Positions 20,641 through 30,370 of a DNA stretch of 64,000 bases are shown one piece after another. Location of the stretch: NCBI RefSeq assembly GCF_006386545.1, contig NZ_SWAR01000028.1:1-64000 (forward strand), written 5' to 3'. Source of the DNA: Methylibium rhizosphaerae (GTDB lineage: Bacteria; Pseudomonadota; Gammaproteobacteria; Burkholderiales; Burkholderiaceae_C). The notes under the pieces were generated by a model. That model was not told the origin of the DNA, made no database searches, and saw nothing but the letters and a program-made list of their open reading frames with translations. The translations under genes were made by a program, and so were the position numbers. The first letter of the stretch is position 1. Each line of letters starts with the position of its first letter.

Positions 20641-21063
20641 CTATTTCCAGCAACCGGCGGCAGGTGTCTTCTGGCCGGCGTTGTTGATCGTGAGCACGGT
20701 GCAGCCAGAGTCTTTCACCTGCGTACCCATCGCATTGGCGGCCAGCGCATAGGTGGTGGCAGTGGGGGGGGCGCTGAACGCGAAGCTGTATTGGGTGGCA
20801 AGTTCAGCCGCACACGACGTTGCCGGAAGCGCCACGGCCACGCCGGCAGCGGTCTGGTCGTAGCGCATGTTGGTGGTGTAGAAGCGCTCCATGAACTGCA
20901 CCAGCTCGTTCAGGCACACCTGCGCCTTGGCGCGGCGCGACTGCATGATCTGCTGCTGGTAGGCGGGGTAGGCGATCGCCGCGAGGACAGCCACCACCGC
21001 CATGGCGATCAAGAGCTCGATGAGTGTGAAGCCGCGTGCTCGGCCGGGCCGGGTGTTTTTCAT
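20641..21063 (-). CDS. pilE: Type IV pilin-like protein PilE
   Basis: About 140 residues with leader MKNTRPGRARG and the canonical FTLIELLIAMAVVAVLAAIA after the prepilin peptidase site (Glu at +5). The C-terminal part holds three cysteines, including the CTVLTINNAGQKTPAAGC pair that likely forms the disulfide-bonded D-region. It is the last gene of the fimT-pilV-pilW-pilX-pilY1-pilE operon, so it corresponds to the minor pilin PilE of Pseudomonas rather than the major pilin. The coding strand holds a run of eight C (20764-20771). Start chosen at 21063; ATG 21081 is also possible. Confidence 0.92.
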   Translation of the reverse strand: MKNTRPGRARGFTLIELLIAMAVVAVLAAIAYPAYQQQIMQSRRAKAQVCLNELVQFMERFYTTNMRYDQTAAGVAVALPATSCAAELATQYSFAFSAPPTATTYALAANAMGTQVKDSGCTVLTINNAGQKTPAAGCWK

Positions 21064-21143
21064 GCTGGAAGGTCTTGTCATGTGTGCTGCTCCTGGGCGG
21101 GGCTGGCCATTGGCCGGCCGCCGCCCGTCGTCCGCCCTGGGGT

Positions 21144-24100
21144 TTAGCGCCCGAAAAGTTCGCGCCAGTGCCGCGCGCCGCTGAACGGGGCGCTTTCGCC
21201 CTCCATGGTGAGGCTGCCCGAGGAAGTGCTGACCACCTTGCCCTCGGTGCCGTCGGGCTTGCGAATCACCGATTCCTTGTCGATGTAGTAAACGCCGCCG
21301 TTCTTGATGCGGATGGCGCTACCTGGCACATGCTTGCCACCCATGACAGGGAAGTCCGACGAATTCAGCGAGTTGTCGCGGTTGTAGTCGAACGGGCTGA
21401 CGATCAGGCGCGAGCCTGAGTTGGCGTTGAGCTCGTAGATCCAGCTGTCGCCCCCCGCCGAACAGGGATCGGTCGACGGCGTCACCGTTGCGAAGATGAT
21501 CCGGTCGCCGCGCACGAAAGGTGGCTGGTGCACGCGTTCACCCGACTCGGTGGAGAAGTCGAGATACCAGCCCATGTGGCTGTCGGATCCCGGCAGTCCC
21601 GCGGTGTTGCTCCACTTGATGGGAAAGTCGGTGGTCACGCGAGCGTCGCGTGCGCTGAAGCTCGAGGTGTCATCCACCAGGATCTTCTGCTGCAGCAGGT
21701 GGCTGCGCGTCAGGTTGGTGCTGTGCGTGGTGATCGTACGGTTCCAGATGGCGTAGAAGGTCTGGACCTGGGTGTTCGAGATGTCAGCCGCACCCAGGTA
21801 CTTGCCGGTGCCGAAGTACACGATGAACCCGTTGCCGCTGGGATGGGCACCCAAGGCAGGCTCAGTCGTGATGGGCTGCCGCGCTCCGTTGCTCGCCTTG
21901 GCCACGTACATCGGCAGCTTGCCGCTGCCACCGCTGTAGGCGACGTCCCAGCTGGCCGAAGACTTGGCAGACAGGTCGAACTTCCAGAGATTGCCGTACA
22001 GGTCGCCCGCGAACACGGCGTCCGTCGTGCCGTTGCCGTCCTGGTCAGCCAGGGTGACGCCGGTCAGGCCGTTGTCGGTGAAGGTGATGGAGCCGTCAGT
22101 GGTGGGCACCGGGATGCGGCGGATCAGCGAGCCGTCCTTCACGCTGACGATGTAGATCGAAGGTGCGTTCGCGCCGTCCATGTAGCCGCTGCCGAAGACC
22201 ACGCCGGTCACTCCGGAGTTCAGCCGCGCCACCTTGGGCTTCCCATTGGATATGCCCATGTTCGCATCGGAGAACTCCCACTTGAAGACCGATCCCGGCG
22301 TCGTTTCCGAGTAGGAGCTGGGGTTGGTGATGTCCAGGGCATAGACGGCCTTGCCGCCCAGCCCCAACCCGCCGAAGAGGTAGGTACTCCAGCTGCCGTC
22401 GACCGAAACGTCGTAGGCGATCATGCCGCCGTCGACATAGGCCTGGTGCTTGTAGTCGACGTTGGACAGCTTGCTGAGGTTCGGATAGACGGCGTTCGGC
22501 ACGAACGCAAGTCGTTCCTCACCGGTGTTGGCGTCGAAGCCGTGCAGCATGCCGTCGTTGGCGCCGACGTAAACCATGGGCAGCCGGTTCTTGTGCTTTT
22601 CCTTGAACTCGGCATAGCCCGCCTGATCGGGCAGGAAGAAGTCAGGCGCGCCGACGTACAGCGGGGCGGGCGAGGAGTTGATGATGTCGCCCAGCACGCT
22701 GCCGCGTTCACGGAAGGTCGTGCCCTCGAGTGCGCGGCTGCCGCGCAGGAATTCGAGCCGGCGCTCACCCAGCGAGTCGGACTGGTTCAGCGCCGTCTGG
22801 TGTACAGGGCTCAGTGAGCTCCAGCGGAAAGCCTTGGCGCCGTCGCTGTTGGTGATGATGGTGCGGCTACCCCAGTTCTTGTTGTTGATGAGCGCCTCCG
22901 CTGACCATTTCGGCGTCTCGCAGATGGTGCCGGCGACGCCGGAACAGCCCGCTCCATCGCCGTCGGCAATCGGGTAGGCCCTGAGCTTGCCGGACCAGTC
23001 ACCAGTGTTGAAGCCGGCCGCGTACACCGCGGAGCCGGCTGCGATGCGGCTGCTGTTGAGAGAGGCCGCCACGGCCGAGCCCTGCCGTTCGCTGATGCTG
23101 GAGACGATGTCCTGGAAGGCCTTCACAACATCGTTGGGCGACTCGGCGCTGTAGAAGCCGCCGCGGCCGTTGATGGCTGCGTGCCAGAGGTCGTAGACGT
23201 TGCCCGGAATGCTGTCAAAGCCAGTGGCGGGCCATGCTTTCGTTCCGTTGACCAGGTCGCCGTAGGCGCCCTTGTACATGTTGCCTTGCCAGTCCGCCCC
23301 GAGGTTGCCGGTCAGGCCCAAGCCGATGGTGTACGTCACCATGTGCTGCCAGGTGGCCGGATCGTTCTTCGGATTCCAGTACGACGACAACGTGGTCGTG
23401 GAGGACGTTCCCTTGACGGTCTCGTCACCCTTGACGGGGGTGTACTTGAGTGCGTCGGAGGAATTCAAGTCGGTGCGCAGATCCTGGGACCAATAGTGGA
23501 ATGCGATGTCCGCCAGGCTATGAGACGACCCATCGGTCTTCTTGTAGGGAGCTCGCGCCGAGTACCCGGCCCCGTCGGGCAGGGTCTTCGACGTGTTGTC
23601 GGCGTCGGTCATGCCGGCGGCCCAGCTGCTGTTCCAGATGCCGTCAGTCATCAGCACCGCGTAGTTGCCGCGGCACACATACTTGCCGGACGCGTTGTCG
23701 CCGATCGTGTTCTGCCAGGCCCGGTCTGTCTTGAACATCTCGCCGGTGCGCTGCAAGGCGGGCAGCAAAGGGGTGCCACCGCTCGCCGGTGACCGCTGGA
23801 GCCATCGGAAGAAGTTGGTCCGCGCCGTGCCGCTGAAGACGTTGAGCCGGCTGTCATAGTCCGTGCCAGAGCGGTCTTCGCAGCCGTTCGACGTGTTCAT
23901 GAATCCGTCGCACGTGTGGAGGTTCTGGAAGCCGATGCGGAACGTGCTGTCCAGCTTGCTGAACGCCAGCGTGGCGGCAGAGACGGTGGCCAGGTTGCGC
24001 GTCCGGTAGAACGAGTACCAGTTGGCGAAGTTCTGGCGCTCGTCCTTGTCGGTCGCGTTGACCACCCCATCGCCGTTGATGTCGACGGTGGCCGGCCCGG

Positions 24101-24671
24101 AGGTCGCGCTGACGATGACCCGCGTATAGCAGTCGTTGTCCAGGTAGGCGCCGAAGGTGTCTCTGGATGTCTTGTCGCAGTTGGCGTTGCTCAGGTTGAG
24201 CACGCCGTAGTCGGCCAACGAGTCCGTGGGCGCGTTCTGCAGCGTCTGCGTTGTGTTGTTCGGGTTGTAGTCGCGCGTCGCCTTGTAGTTGTTCGACAGG
24301 TTCACGGAGCCGCGGGTCGTATCGAACCCGTTGATCCATGCCGCGGTAAACGAAGTGGTCCGTGCCGTGCCGTTTTCATCCGGCGGCGCCACATACCGCA
24401 CGCCGGGGTTGTAGTACAGGGCGTTGTAGGCCGTCGAGCGCCAGCGCAGGCCCGTGTCGCTCACAACCTTGCTGTCGGGCACGGCCGCCCACGCCATACT
24501 CCCCGAATCGTCGATGGTGAGCGCAACGTTGGGCGGGACTCCCTGCAATGCGTACAGCGGCAAGTCGCTCAGGCTTGTAAGTGCCAGCGCCTGCTGACTC
24601 AGCAAGGTGCTGCAGCAGAAGGCGACCGCCAGCAGCGAAGCAGGGCGGCGGGAAAGGGATGCGGTCGACAT
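21144..24671 (-). CDS. pilY1: Type IV pilus adhesin/biogenesis protein PilY1
   Basis: 1175 residues with a Sec signal peptide (cleavage near ALA-LT, residue 30). A von Willebrand-like MIDAS motif DDSGS sits at residues 54-58. The C-terminal beta-propeller is the PilY1/PilC family domain, with the calcium loop DQDGNGTTDAVFAGD near residue 875. Two further EF-hand/dockerin-like loops are visible: DINGDGVVNATDKDE near 195 and DYNRDNSLNSSDF near 1090. PilY1 sits at the pilus tip with minor pilins and acts in adhesion, surface sensing and control of retraction. ATG 24671 is 9 bp after pilX. An upstream extension to 24794 is in frame but has no signal peptide. Confidence 0.95.
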   Translation of the reverse strand: MSTASLSRRPASLLAVAFCCSTLLSQQALALTSLSDLPLYALQGVPPNVALTIDDSGSMAWAAVPDSKVVSDTGLRWRSTAYNALYYNPGVRYVAPPDENGTARTTSFTAAWINGFDTTRGSVNLSNNYKATRDYNPNNTTQTLQNAPTDSLADYGVLNLSNANCDKTSRDTFGAYLDNDCYTRVIVSATSGPATVDINGDGVVNATDKDERQNFANWYSFYRTRNLATVSAATLAFSKLDSTFRIGFQNLHTCDGFMNTSNGCEDRSGTDYDSRLNVFSGTARTNFFRWLQRSPASGGTPLLPALQRTGEMFKTDRAWQNTIGDNASGKYVCRGNYAVLMTDGIWNSSWAAGMTDADNTSKTLPDGAGYSARAPYKKTDGSSHSLADIAFHYWSQDLRTDLNSSDALKYTPVKGDETVKGTSSTTTLSSYWNPKNDPATWQHMVTYTIGLGLTGNLGADWQGNMYKGAYGDLVNGTKAWPATGFDSIPGNVYDLWHAAINGRGGFYSAESPNDVVKAFQDIVSSISERQGSAVAASLNSSRIAAGSAVYAAGFNTGDWSGKLRAYPIADGDGAGCSGVAGTICETPKWSAEALINNKNWGSRTIITNSDGAKAFRWSSLSPVHQTALNQSDSLGERRLEFLRGSRALEGTTFRERGSVLGDIINSSPAPLYVGAPDFFLPDQAGYAEFKEKHKNRLPMVYVGANDGMLHGFDANTGEERLAFVPNAVYPNLSKLSNVDYKHQAYVDGGMIAYDVSVDGSWSTYLFGGLGLGGKAVYALDITNPSSYSETTPGSVFKWEFSDANMGISNGKPKVARLNSGVTGVVFGSGYMDGANAPSIYIVSVKDGSLIRRIPVPTTDGSITFTDNGLTGVTLADQDGNGTTDAVFAGDLYGNLWKFDLSAKSSASWDVAYSGGSGKLPMYVAKASNGARQPITTEPALGAHPSGNGFIVYFGTGKYLGAADISNTQVQTFYAIWNRTITTHSTNLTRSHLLQQKILVDDTSSFSARDARVTTDFPIKWSNTAGLPGSDSHMGWYLDFSTESGERVHQPPFVRGDRIIFATVTPSTDPCSAGGDSWIYELNANSGSRLIVSPFDYNRDNSLNSSDFPVMGGKHVPGSAIRIKNGGVYYIDKESVIRKPDGTEGKVVSTSSGSLTMEGESAPFSGARHWRELFGR

Positions 24672-24679
24672 GAAAACCC

Positions 24680-25183
24680 TCACTTGAAGACGACGGGCTT
24701 GATTTCTTGCAGCGTGACGCCGGCTTGCCCGGATCCGCCCTGGCCGTTGGCCGTGATTCGGTAGTAGAAGGTGCCCATGCCCTTGTCCGCGCATTCGACA
24801 CAGGGCTCGTTGCGTTTCCAGAACTCGATGAAGTACCTCGGGCTGGAGGGCAGTCCGGCGACCTCGGCTTGCTCGGCCTTCTCATTCCAGTCGGCGGCTG
24901 ACCACTTGGTGTAGTCGGTGTCGCCGAAGTTGAGCGACGAGTCGGTGTCGCGCGGACCCTGGCGGGCTGTCAGCGACTGTTCGCCTGCGCGCAAGCCCAC
25001 CTCGGCGGTCTGCAGGCCGATGGCACGGTCCTTCAAGTTGGCGCTCATGCGCTCTTCCAGCGTGGTCTGTCGCAGCGACGCCAGCCCCAGCAGGGTCAAG
25101 ATCACGAGCAGCACCAGCGTGATGATGAGCGCGGCGCCTTGCTGGCGGCCCGCGGTCGCAAGTGGGTAGGGCGTGGTCTTCAT
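24680..25183 (-). CDS. pilX: Type IV pilus minor pilin PilX
   Basis: 167 residues with the PilX_N motif: short leader MKTTPYPLATAGRQQG, then AALIITLVLLVILTLLGLAS, and the downstream helix QTTLEERMSANLKDRAIGLQ followed by AEVGLRAGEQ. This fits a minor pilin that primes the tip complex with PilV, PilW and PilY1. Its start overlaps the pilW stop by four bases. Two cysteines in EPCVECADKG lie near the C-terminus. Confidence 0.92.
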   Translation of the reverse strand: MKTTPYPLATAGRQQGAALIITLVLLVILTLLGLASLRQTTLEERMSANLKDRAIGLQTAEVGLRAGEQSLTARQGPRDTDSSLNFGDTDYTKWSAADWNEKAEQAEVAGLPSSPRYFIEFWKRNEPCVECADKGMGTFYYRITANGQGGSGQAGVTLQEIKPVVFK

Positions 25184-26151
25184 GGAATGAGGTTGCGCAG
25201 GGCAACCGTGTGGGTGAACGTACGGGTGATGCGGTCATCAACGCTGGAGCCGGCGGCGTTGGTCGCCACATTGGCCTGCGGACCTTGCAGCGTCAGCGTG
25301 ATTCGAACTGCCGAAATCTGGCCCCAGCTCGTCGCAGGCACGAGGCTCGCGTCGACGTACTGTCCGGACTCGGCCACCATGTAGGCGACCTGCATGTCCT
25401 GCACGCCGTCGATGACTTCCTGGGTGCCGGTCGGCGTGGCCCGGAACAGCGCGCGCCCGCCGGTGGCGGCGCGGCCCGTCTGCCCGACGTACCAGGCCGT
25501 GGCATGCAACCGGGCCACGACGGAGCCGGGTTTCATGCTGCCCTGTCCGAGGCTGCCCATCTTTATGTTGAGGCCGCTGGCATCGGTCACTTCGAAGACG
25601 TGGCCGTTGTCGACGTCGCAGGCGACCGCGATGTCGCCGGCCTTGAGGTCGTCGGCCTTGGCTGTGGCCTTCAGAATCAGGTCCCCGCCGGCAGCGGCTT
25701 CAGCTACCGACTCGCCGCCACCCATGGACGAACGGGTCTCGATGGCGTCGGTGCCAGGCACCCGTGCACCGATGGCCGCGCCGAACGGCATGCCGGTGAA
25801 TTCGGTACTGCCGCCATAGCCCCACACAGGGTTCCATAGCGCCCACCATTTGGTTTCGGGTGCCGGAATGATCGACGACACCTTGACCCAGCCGGGGGCG
25901 TCAGGAGCGTTGGTGTACTCACCCTTGGACGCACCGCAGGGGGTGCTGCCCGATTCGCGCAGTTCGCGGGACATCAGCTCGAAGGCGAAACGTCCGCCCT
26001 CCTGGATTCGCGACAGGTCATCGGTCGAACGAGACACCTGGCGCGAGCCGAGGAAGATGGCGATGGCGCCGCCGACGATCAACAGCCCCAGCGCAAGGGC
26101 CACCATCATTTCGACGAGGCCGAAGCCTCGGGCGCGTCGACGTGCGTTCAT
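25180..26151 (-). CDS. pilW: Type IV pilus minor pilin PilW
   Basis: About 323 residues, large for a pilin, as is usual for PilW. The prepilin leader MNARRRARG is followed by FGLVEMMVALALGLLIVGGA (Glu +5). The C-terminal domain includes the PilW-type segment GVQDMQVAYMVAESGQYVDA. It overlaps pilX downstream and pilV upstream by four bases each, so the operon is translationally coupled throughout. Confidence 0.92.
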   Translation of the reverse strand: MNARRRARGFGLVEMMVALALGLLIVGGAIAIFLGSRQVSRSTDDLSRIQEGGRFAFELMSRELRESGSTPCGASKGEYTNAPDAPGWVKVSSIIPAPETKWWALWNPVWGYGGSTEFTGMPFGAAIGARVPGTDAIETRSSMGGGESVAEAAAGGDLILKATAKADDLKAGDIAVACDVDNGHVFEVTDASGLNIKMGSLGQGSMKPGSVVARLHATAWYVGQTGRAATGGRALFRATPTGTQEVIDGVQDMQVAYMVAESGQYVDASLVPATSWGQISAVRITLTLQGPQANVATNAAGSSVDDRITRTFTHTVALRNLIP

Positions 26152-26654
26152 AGCTGGGTCACGAAGGAGAGTTGTTCGATCTGCTGCGTGCCGGACTTGT
26201 CCGGGTTGCCGCGGGTGTCGTCCCACTGCACGGTCACGATGCAGATGCCGGTGGTGCCGTTGCAATTGATGCCACCGCAGACATTCGCAGCCGCGCCGCT
26301 CAGGCTGGTCTGCATCTGGCCGATCCAGGCGGCGAGGTCACGGTCGGCCTGCGATTCGGAGGCCGCTCTCGTGTCGCACTTCCGCGGGATGTTGTACGCG
26401 TTCGACTTGGCTGCCAGCGAGTTCGCACGCATGCTGTCGACGATGGACTGGGCCTGGATGACCGCCACGCTGCGTTCATAGCTGCTCTGGCTGAACTTGA
26501 GGGCACGCGCCTGCAGGCCGGCGATACCCAGCATGCCGATGGACATGACCAGCACGGCCACCAGCACTTCGACAAGCGTGACGCCGCGGCTGGCGCGAGC
26601 TCTTGCGGAACTGGATCCGGGCCCGCGACGAAGGATGGATGTTTTATTGCACAT
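26148..26654 (-). CDS. pilV: Type IV pilus minor pilin PilV
   Basis: About 168 residues. Basic leader ending ASRG, then VTLVEVLVAVLVMSIGMLGI (Glu +5) and the PilV-typical GLQARALKFSQSSYERSVAV. The C-terminal part has paired cysteines around ANVCGGINCNGTTGIC. ATG 26654 overlaps the end of fimT by 11 bases. It is part of the tip-priming minor pilin complex. Confidence 0.92.
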   Translation of the reverse strand: MCNKTSILRRGPGSSSARARASRGVTLVEVLVAVLVMSIGMLGIAGLQARALKFSQSSYERSVAVIQAQSIVDSMRANSLAAKSNAYNIPRKCDTRAASESQADRDLAAWIGQMQTSLSGAAANVCGGINCNGTTGICIVTVQWDDTRGNPDKSGTQQIEQLSFVTQL

Positions 26655-27114
26655 TGGCCGATCCCAATCTGACGACAAGCGACTTCGAGTGCGGACCAAC
26701 GGTCACCGGCAGGTTGCCGTTGGTCATGAGAGTTCCGTCGGTGGCATAGGACAACCCGTCGCCGCGGAAGTCGGCGCAGAAGGCGCCCACGGTCGACTGC
26801 GACGAGATATCGCCTTGCCGCAAGACGGTGCCGTCGGACTGGCGCGTCATCTGCCAATTGGCGGCGGTTGTGCAGAACCGCACGGTCTGGTTCGATCGAA
26901 GCGCCTCACTGCGGGCGGCCTGGATGCCCGCCAGCAGCTCGTTGGCGGTAGTGGCGAGCCGGTTACGCTGCATCGTGGCCTGGAAGCTCGGTATCGCGAT
27001 CGACGCCAGGATCGCGAACACGGCGACCGTGACGATCAGTTCGACCAGCGTGAACCCGGCCGCTGCGCGCAGGGCGGGTATGGGTCGCTTTGCCGGGGTG
27101 TGCTGCGTGTTCAC
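26644..27114 (-). CDS. fimT: Type IV pilus minor pilin FimT/FimU (GspH family)
   Basis: About 156 residues starting at GTG 27114, preceded by AGAAG. The leader VNTQHTPAKRPIPALRAAAG is followed by FTLVELIVTVAVFAILASIA (Glu +5) and the GspH domain (FQATMQRNRLATTANELLAG, IQAARSEALRSNQTVRFC). An ATG at 27240 would give a long, improbable prepilin leader, so GTG was chosen. This is the first gene of the minor pilin operon. Confidence 0.88.
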   Translation of the reverse strand: MNTQHTPAKRPIPALRAAAGFTLVELIVTVAVFAILASIAIPSFQATMQRNRLATTANELLAGIQAARSEALRSNQTVRFCTTAANWQMTRQSDGTVLRQGDISSQSTVGAFCADFRGDGLSYATDGTLMTNGNLPVTVGPHSKSLVVRLGSANVQ

Positions 27115-27265
27115 TTTGCTTCTGTTGGGTGGTCGGCAAGCGAGGACTTCCTCCTGTGCTTGCCTGATTCGAGTTGGAGCGGAGGGTAGCAGCCGGCCTC
27201 GCCGCGGGGGGCGATGAAACGACGAATGGGCGCGGGCCACCGACGGTCGGCGGCCGGGTGTGGCG

Positions 27266-27724
27266 TCAGCGCTGGCGGCGAGAGGTTTCGCGCACCGCTT
27301 CCATGAACTCGCTCACGTCGTCGAAGCTGCGATACACGGAGGCGAAGCGGATGTAGGCCACCTTGTCCAGCCGCTTGAGCTCGCGCATGACCCATTCACC
27401 CAGGCGGGTGCTGCTCACCTCGCGTTCACCGCTGTGCAGCAGCGAGGTCTCGATGCGTGCCAGGGCCTGGTCGAGTGCCTCGGCGCTGACCGGCCGCTTG
27501 CGAAGGGCCAGCGTCATTGAAGCGCGCAATTTGCCGGGATCGAACTCGGTGCGCCGGCCGTCCTTCTTGACGATGGCCGGGTACTCGATCTCGGCGCGCT
27601 CATAGGTGGTGAAGCGCTTGTCGCAAGACAGGCACCGGCGGCGGCGTCGTATGACGTCGCCTTCATCGGACTCGCGGGTTTCCGAGACCTGGGTTTCGTT
27701 GTGGGCGCAGAAGGGGCAGCGCAT
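27266..27724 (-). CDS. nrdR: Transcriptional repressor NrdR
   Basis: 152 residues. The N-terminal zinc ribbon has cysteines in MRCPFC and CLSCDKRF, with the Arg-rich DNA-binding RRRRRC. An ATP-cone follows (VVKKDGR-type [18 protein letters not shown], then the conserved [17 protein letters not shown]). NrdR represses ribonucleotide reductase genes in response to dATP/ATP. It follows glyA by 48 bp, a common pairing in Burkholderiales. Confidence 0.97.
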   Translation of the reverse strand: MRCPFCAHNETQVSETRESDEGDVIRRRRRCLSCDKRFTTYERAEIEYPAIVKKDGRRTEFDPGKLRASMTLALRKRPVSAEALDQALARIETSLLHSGEREVSSTRLGEWVMRELKRLDKVAYIRFASVYRSFDDVSEFMEAVRETSRRQR

Positions 27725-27772
27725 GGGGCGGGCCGCAGGGCCGGCGGGAACCGGCCCTGCCTCGAGTGCCTG

Positions 27773-29020
27773 TCAGCGGTACACCGGGAAGTCGCGCGTC
27801 AGCGCCGCGACCTTTTCACGCACGGCGGCGACGGTGGCCTCATCGCGCGGGTTGTCCAGCACGTCGGCAATGAGGTGGGCGGTGCGCACTGCCTCGGCTT
27901 CCTTGAATCCGCGGGTGGTCATCGCCGGCGAGCCGAGGCGGATGCCGCTGGTGACCATCGGCTTTTCCGGGTCGTTGGGAATCGCGTTCTTGTTGCAGGT
28001 CATGTGGGCCTGCCCCAGGACGTTTTCCGCTTCCTTGCCGGTGATGCCCTTGGCCCGCAGGTCCACCAGCATCACGTGGCTTTCGGTGCGGCCGCTCACG
28101 ATCCGCAGGCCGCGCTGGGTCAGCGTGTCGGCCAGCGCCGCGGCGTTCTTCACGACCTGCTGCTGGTAGACCTTGAACTCGGGGCTGAGCGCTTCCTTGA
28201 AGGCCACCGCCTTGCCGGCGATCACGTGCATCAGCGGGCCGCCCTGGATGCCGGGGAAGATGGCGCTGTTGATCGGCTTGGCGACCGCATCCTTCATGAG
28301 GATGATGCCGCCGCGCGGGCCACGCAGGCTCTTGTGGGTGGTGGAGGTCACCACGTCGGCGAACGGCACCGGATTGGGGTACACGCCTGCCGCGATGAGG
28401 CCTGCGTAGTGCGCCATGTCGACCATGAAATAGGCGCCCACCGCCTTGGCCACCTTGGCGAAGCGCTCGAAGTCGATGCGCAGAGCGAAGGCAGAGGCGC
28501 CCGCGATGATCAGCTTCGGCTTGTGCTCATGTGCCAGCCGCTCCATCGCGTCGTAGTCGATGTCTTCCTGCGCGTTGAGGCCGTAGCTCACCACCTTGAA
28601 CCACTTGCCGCTCATGTTGAGCGGCATGCCGTGGGTGAGGTGGCCGCCTTCGGCCAGGCTCATGCCCATGATGGTGTCGCCGGGCTGCAGCAGGCCGAAG
28701 AAGACCGCCTGGTTGGCCTGCGAGCCGGAATTGGGCTGCACGTTCGCGTGCTCCGCGCCGAACAGCTGCTTCAGCCGGTCGATCGCGAGCTGCTCGACAA
28801 CGTCGACGTTTTCGCAGCCGCCGTAGTAGCGCTTGCCGGGGTAGCCCTCGGCGTACTTGTTGGTGAGCTGGCTGCCCTGGGCGGCCATCACGGCCGGCGA
28901 GGCGTAGTTCTCCGAAGCGATCAGCTCGATGTGGTCTTCCTGGCGGCGGTTCTCGGCCTGGATGGCGGCCCAGATCTCAGGATCGACGTTGGCAACGGTG
29001 GAAATGGAGCGGTCAAACAT
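27773..29020 (-). CDS. glyA: Serine hydroxymethyltransferase
   Basis: 415 residues, full length. Landmarks: [39 protein letters not shown], the PLP lysine in [15 protein letters not shown], and the C-terminal [15 protein letters not shown]. It converts serine and tetrahydrofolate to glycine and methylene-tetrahydrofolate, the main one-carbon source. The 223-bp leader upstream carries two strong inverted repeats (29123-29159). Confidence 0.98.
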   Translation of the reverse strand: MFDRSISTVANVDPEIWAAIQAENRRQEDHIELIASENYASPAVMAAQGSQLTNKYAEGYPGKRYYGGCENVDVVEQLAIDRLKQLFGAEHANVQPNSGSQANQAVFFGLLQPGDTIMGMSLAEGGHLTHGMPLNMSGKWFKVVSYGLNAQEDIDYDAMERLAHEHKPKLIIAGASAFALRIDFERFAKVAKAVGAYFMVDMAHYAGLIAAGVYPNPVPFADVVTSTTHKSLRGPRGGIILMKDAVAKPINSAIFPGIQGGPLMHVIAGKAVAFKEALSPEFKVYQQQVVKNAAALADTLTQRGLRIVSGRTESHVMLVDLRAKGITGKEAENVLGQAHMTCNKNAIPNDPEKPMVTSGIRLGSPAMTTRGFKEAEAVRTAHLIADVLDNPRDEATVAAVREKVAALTRDFPVYR

Positions 29021-29122
29021 GGATGGCAGTCCTCTTCATGACTTGAAGATCCCGAAGACACGCACTTAAGAAGAAGCAGTGTGCGGTCCGAGGGCTGCCC
29101 AGGCGAACGGCGGAAACGACGC

Positions 29123-29159
29123 GGGGAGCGCCGGCTGCGCTCCCCGGTGGTGCACCACC
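29123..29159 (-). promoter_or_regulatory. Two adjacent inverted repeats between the transglycosylase gene and glyA
   Basis: GGGGAGCGC (29123-29131) pairs with GCGCTCCCC (29137-29145) across a 5-nt loop, immediately followed by the perfect 14-bp palindrome GGTGGTGCACCACC (29146-29159). On the minus strand, which carries both flanking genes, the hairpin lacks a clean T-run, so it may be a weak terminator for the upstream gene, a leader structure of glyA, or an operator. I do not recognise a known riboswitch. Confidence 0.45.
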
Positions 29160-29243
29160 TCGGCCTTGACGGCCTTATCGCCAGTTGCGCAGCTTGCGCA
29201 GTGTAGCGGAGGCGATGCGTCGGCCGCGAGATCGCCCTACTAC

Positions 29244-30143
29244 TTATTGGAGGAGTGCGACCTGTTCGGCGGGCCGGGCTTCTTCCTTGGCCGGCGCCGG
29301 CGCGGGTGCGGGCTCCGCCGGGGCCGCGCCGGAGGCCGTGGCCGAGTGAGTGGAGACCGCCCGCACAGGGGCGGTGATTGGCACGAGGCGGCCCGCGACC
29401 ACCTGCCGCAGGTAGGCCTGCTCGGCCAGCACCTTGGCGGCATAGCCGCCGTCATCGTCGAGATTGGCGGCGCCGACGTAGTACTTCAGGCCGCCTTCCA
29501 GGCTGCCGGCCCTGGCGATGCACTCCTTCAGCACCTGCACGCCCACGCGCAGGTTGGTCACCGGGTCGAACGCGGCATGGTTGCCGCCGAAGCCTTCGTA
29601 TTTGTCGTCGTGGACGCGGGTCATCACCTGCATCAGGCCCTGGGCGCCGACGGGGCTCTGGGCAAACGGGTTGAAGCCCGACTCGACCGCCATCACCGCC
29701 AGGATCAGGGTCGGCTCGAGGCCGGCGCGTTGCCCGATGCCCCAGGCTTCCTGCACGAGGCGGCCGATGGGTTCGGGAGCCACCTTGTAGCGTCGTGCCA
29801 GCCAGTGGGCCACCGATGCCTGCTGGCGGGTGAGCGCCGACGGGTTGAGTGCCGTGGCCCGGGCGATCGCTTCCGGCTCGGCCAATGCGAGCAGCACGTT
29901 GGGGTCGCGTTCCAGCCGCGCCTCCTGGCGTGCCAGCAGCCAGCCGAGTGCCTTTTGCTCGGCACCACGGCGCAATTCAGGATGGGAGCCGACGAACACC
30001 ACCACCGCGGCGACGGCAAAGCCGAGCAGGGCAAGTGAGTTGTGGCTGACTTCGAGCAGGCCGTGGCCTACGTCCTTGAGGAACACGCGTGCGGAATCCG
30101 CTGCTGCGGCGCCGGTGCGCGCCCAATGTCGATACGCTGACAT
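29244..30143 (-). CDS. Membrane-anchored lytic transglycosylase (SLT domain)
   Basis: 299 residues. One membrane helix near residues 37-55 (LALLGFAVAAVVVFVGS) anchors the protein, then a helical region, then an SLT/goose-lysozyme-like domain with catalytic Glu in ILAVMAVESGFNPFAQSPVG and the GLMQVM motif. The C-terminus is an Ala/Pro/Glu-rich tail. It should cleave peptidoglycan glycan strands in the periplasm. The gene stands alone between ubiD (divergent) and glyA. Confidence 0.9.
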   Translation of the reverse strand: MSAYRHWARTGAAAADSARVFLKDVGHGLLEVSHNSLALLGFAVAAVVVFVGSHPELRRGAEQKALGWLLARQEARLERDPNVLLALAEPEAIARATALNPSALTRQQASVAHWLARRYKVAPEPIGRLVQEAWGIGQRAGLEPTLILAVMAVESGFNPFAQSPVGAQGLMQVMTRVHDDKYEGFGGNHAAFDPVTNLRVGVQVLKECIARAGSLEGGLKYYVGAANLDDDGGYAAKVLAEQAYLRQVVAGRLVPITAPVRAVSTHSATASGAAPAEPAPAPAPAKEEARPAEQVALLQ

Positions 30144-30370
30144 GTCTCTTCCTTTCCCTCCCTGCCTCGCCGCGCAGACTCCGGCGACATGAGGCAGTGA
30201 TAATTCGCCCGTTACAAAGATGCGCCTGCGCAGAGACAGCGAGGACGCCCGGGCCTGGTTGATTTGCGTCGATTGTTCAGGGGACTGAGGGTTCTCCCTA
30301 GTGAGTGGCGCGGATTCTAGAAACGCGTTTAATAACGGGTCAAGCCTAAGAAAGCCTTCTCTAATTCTTC

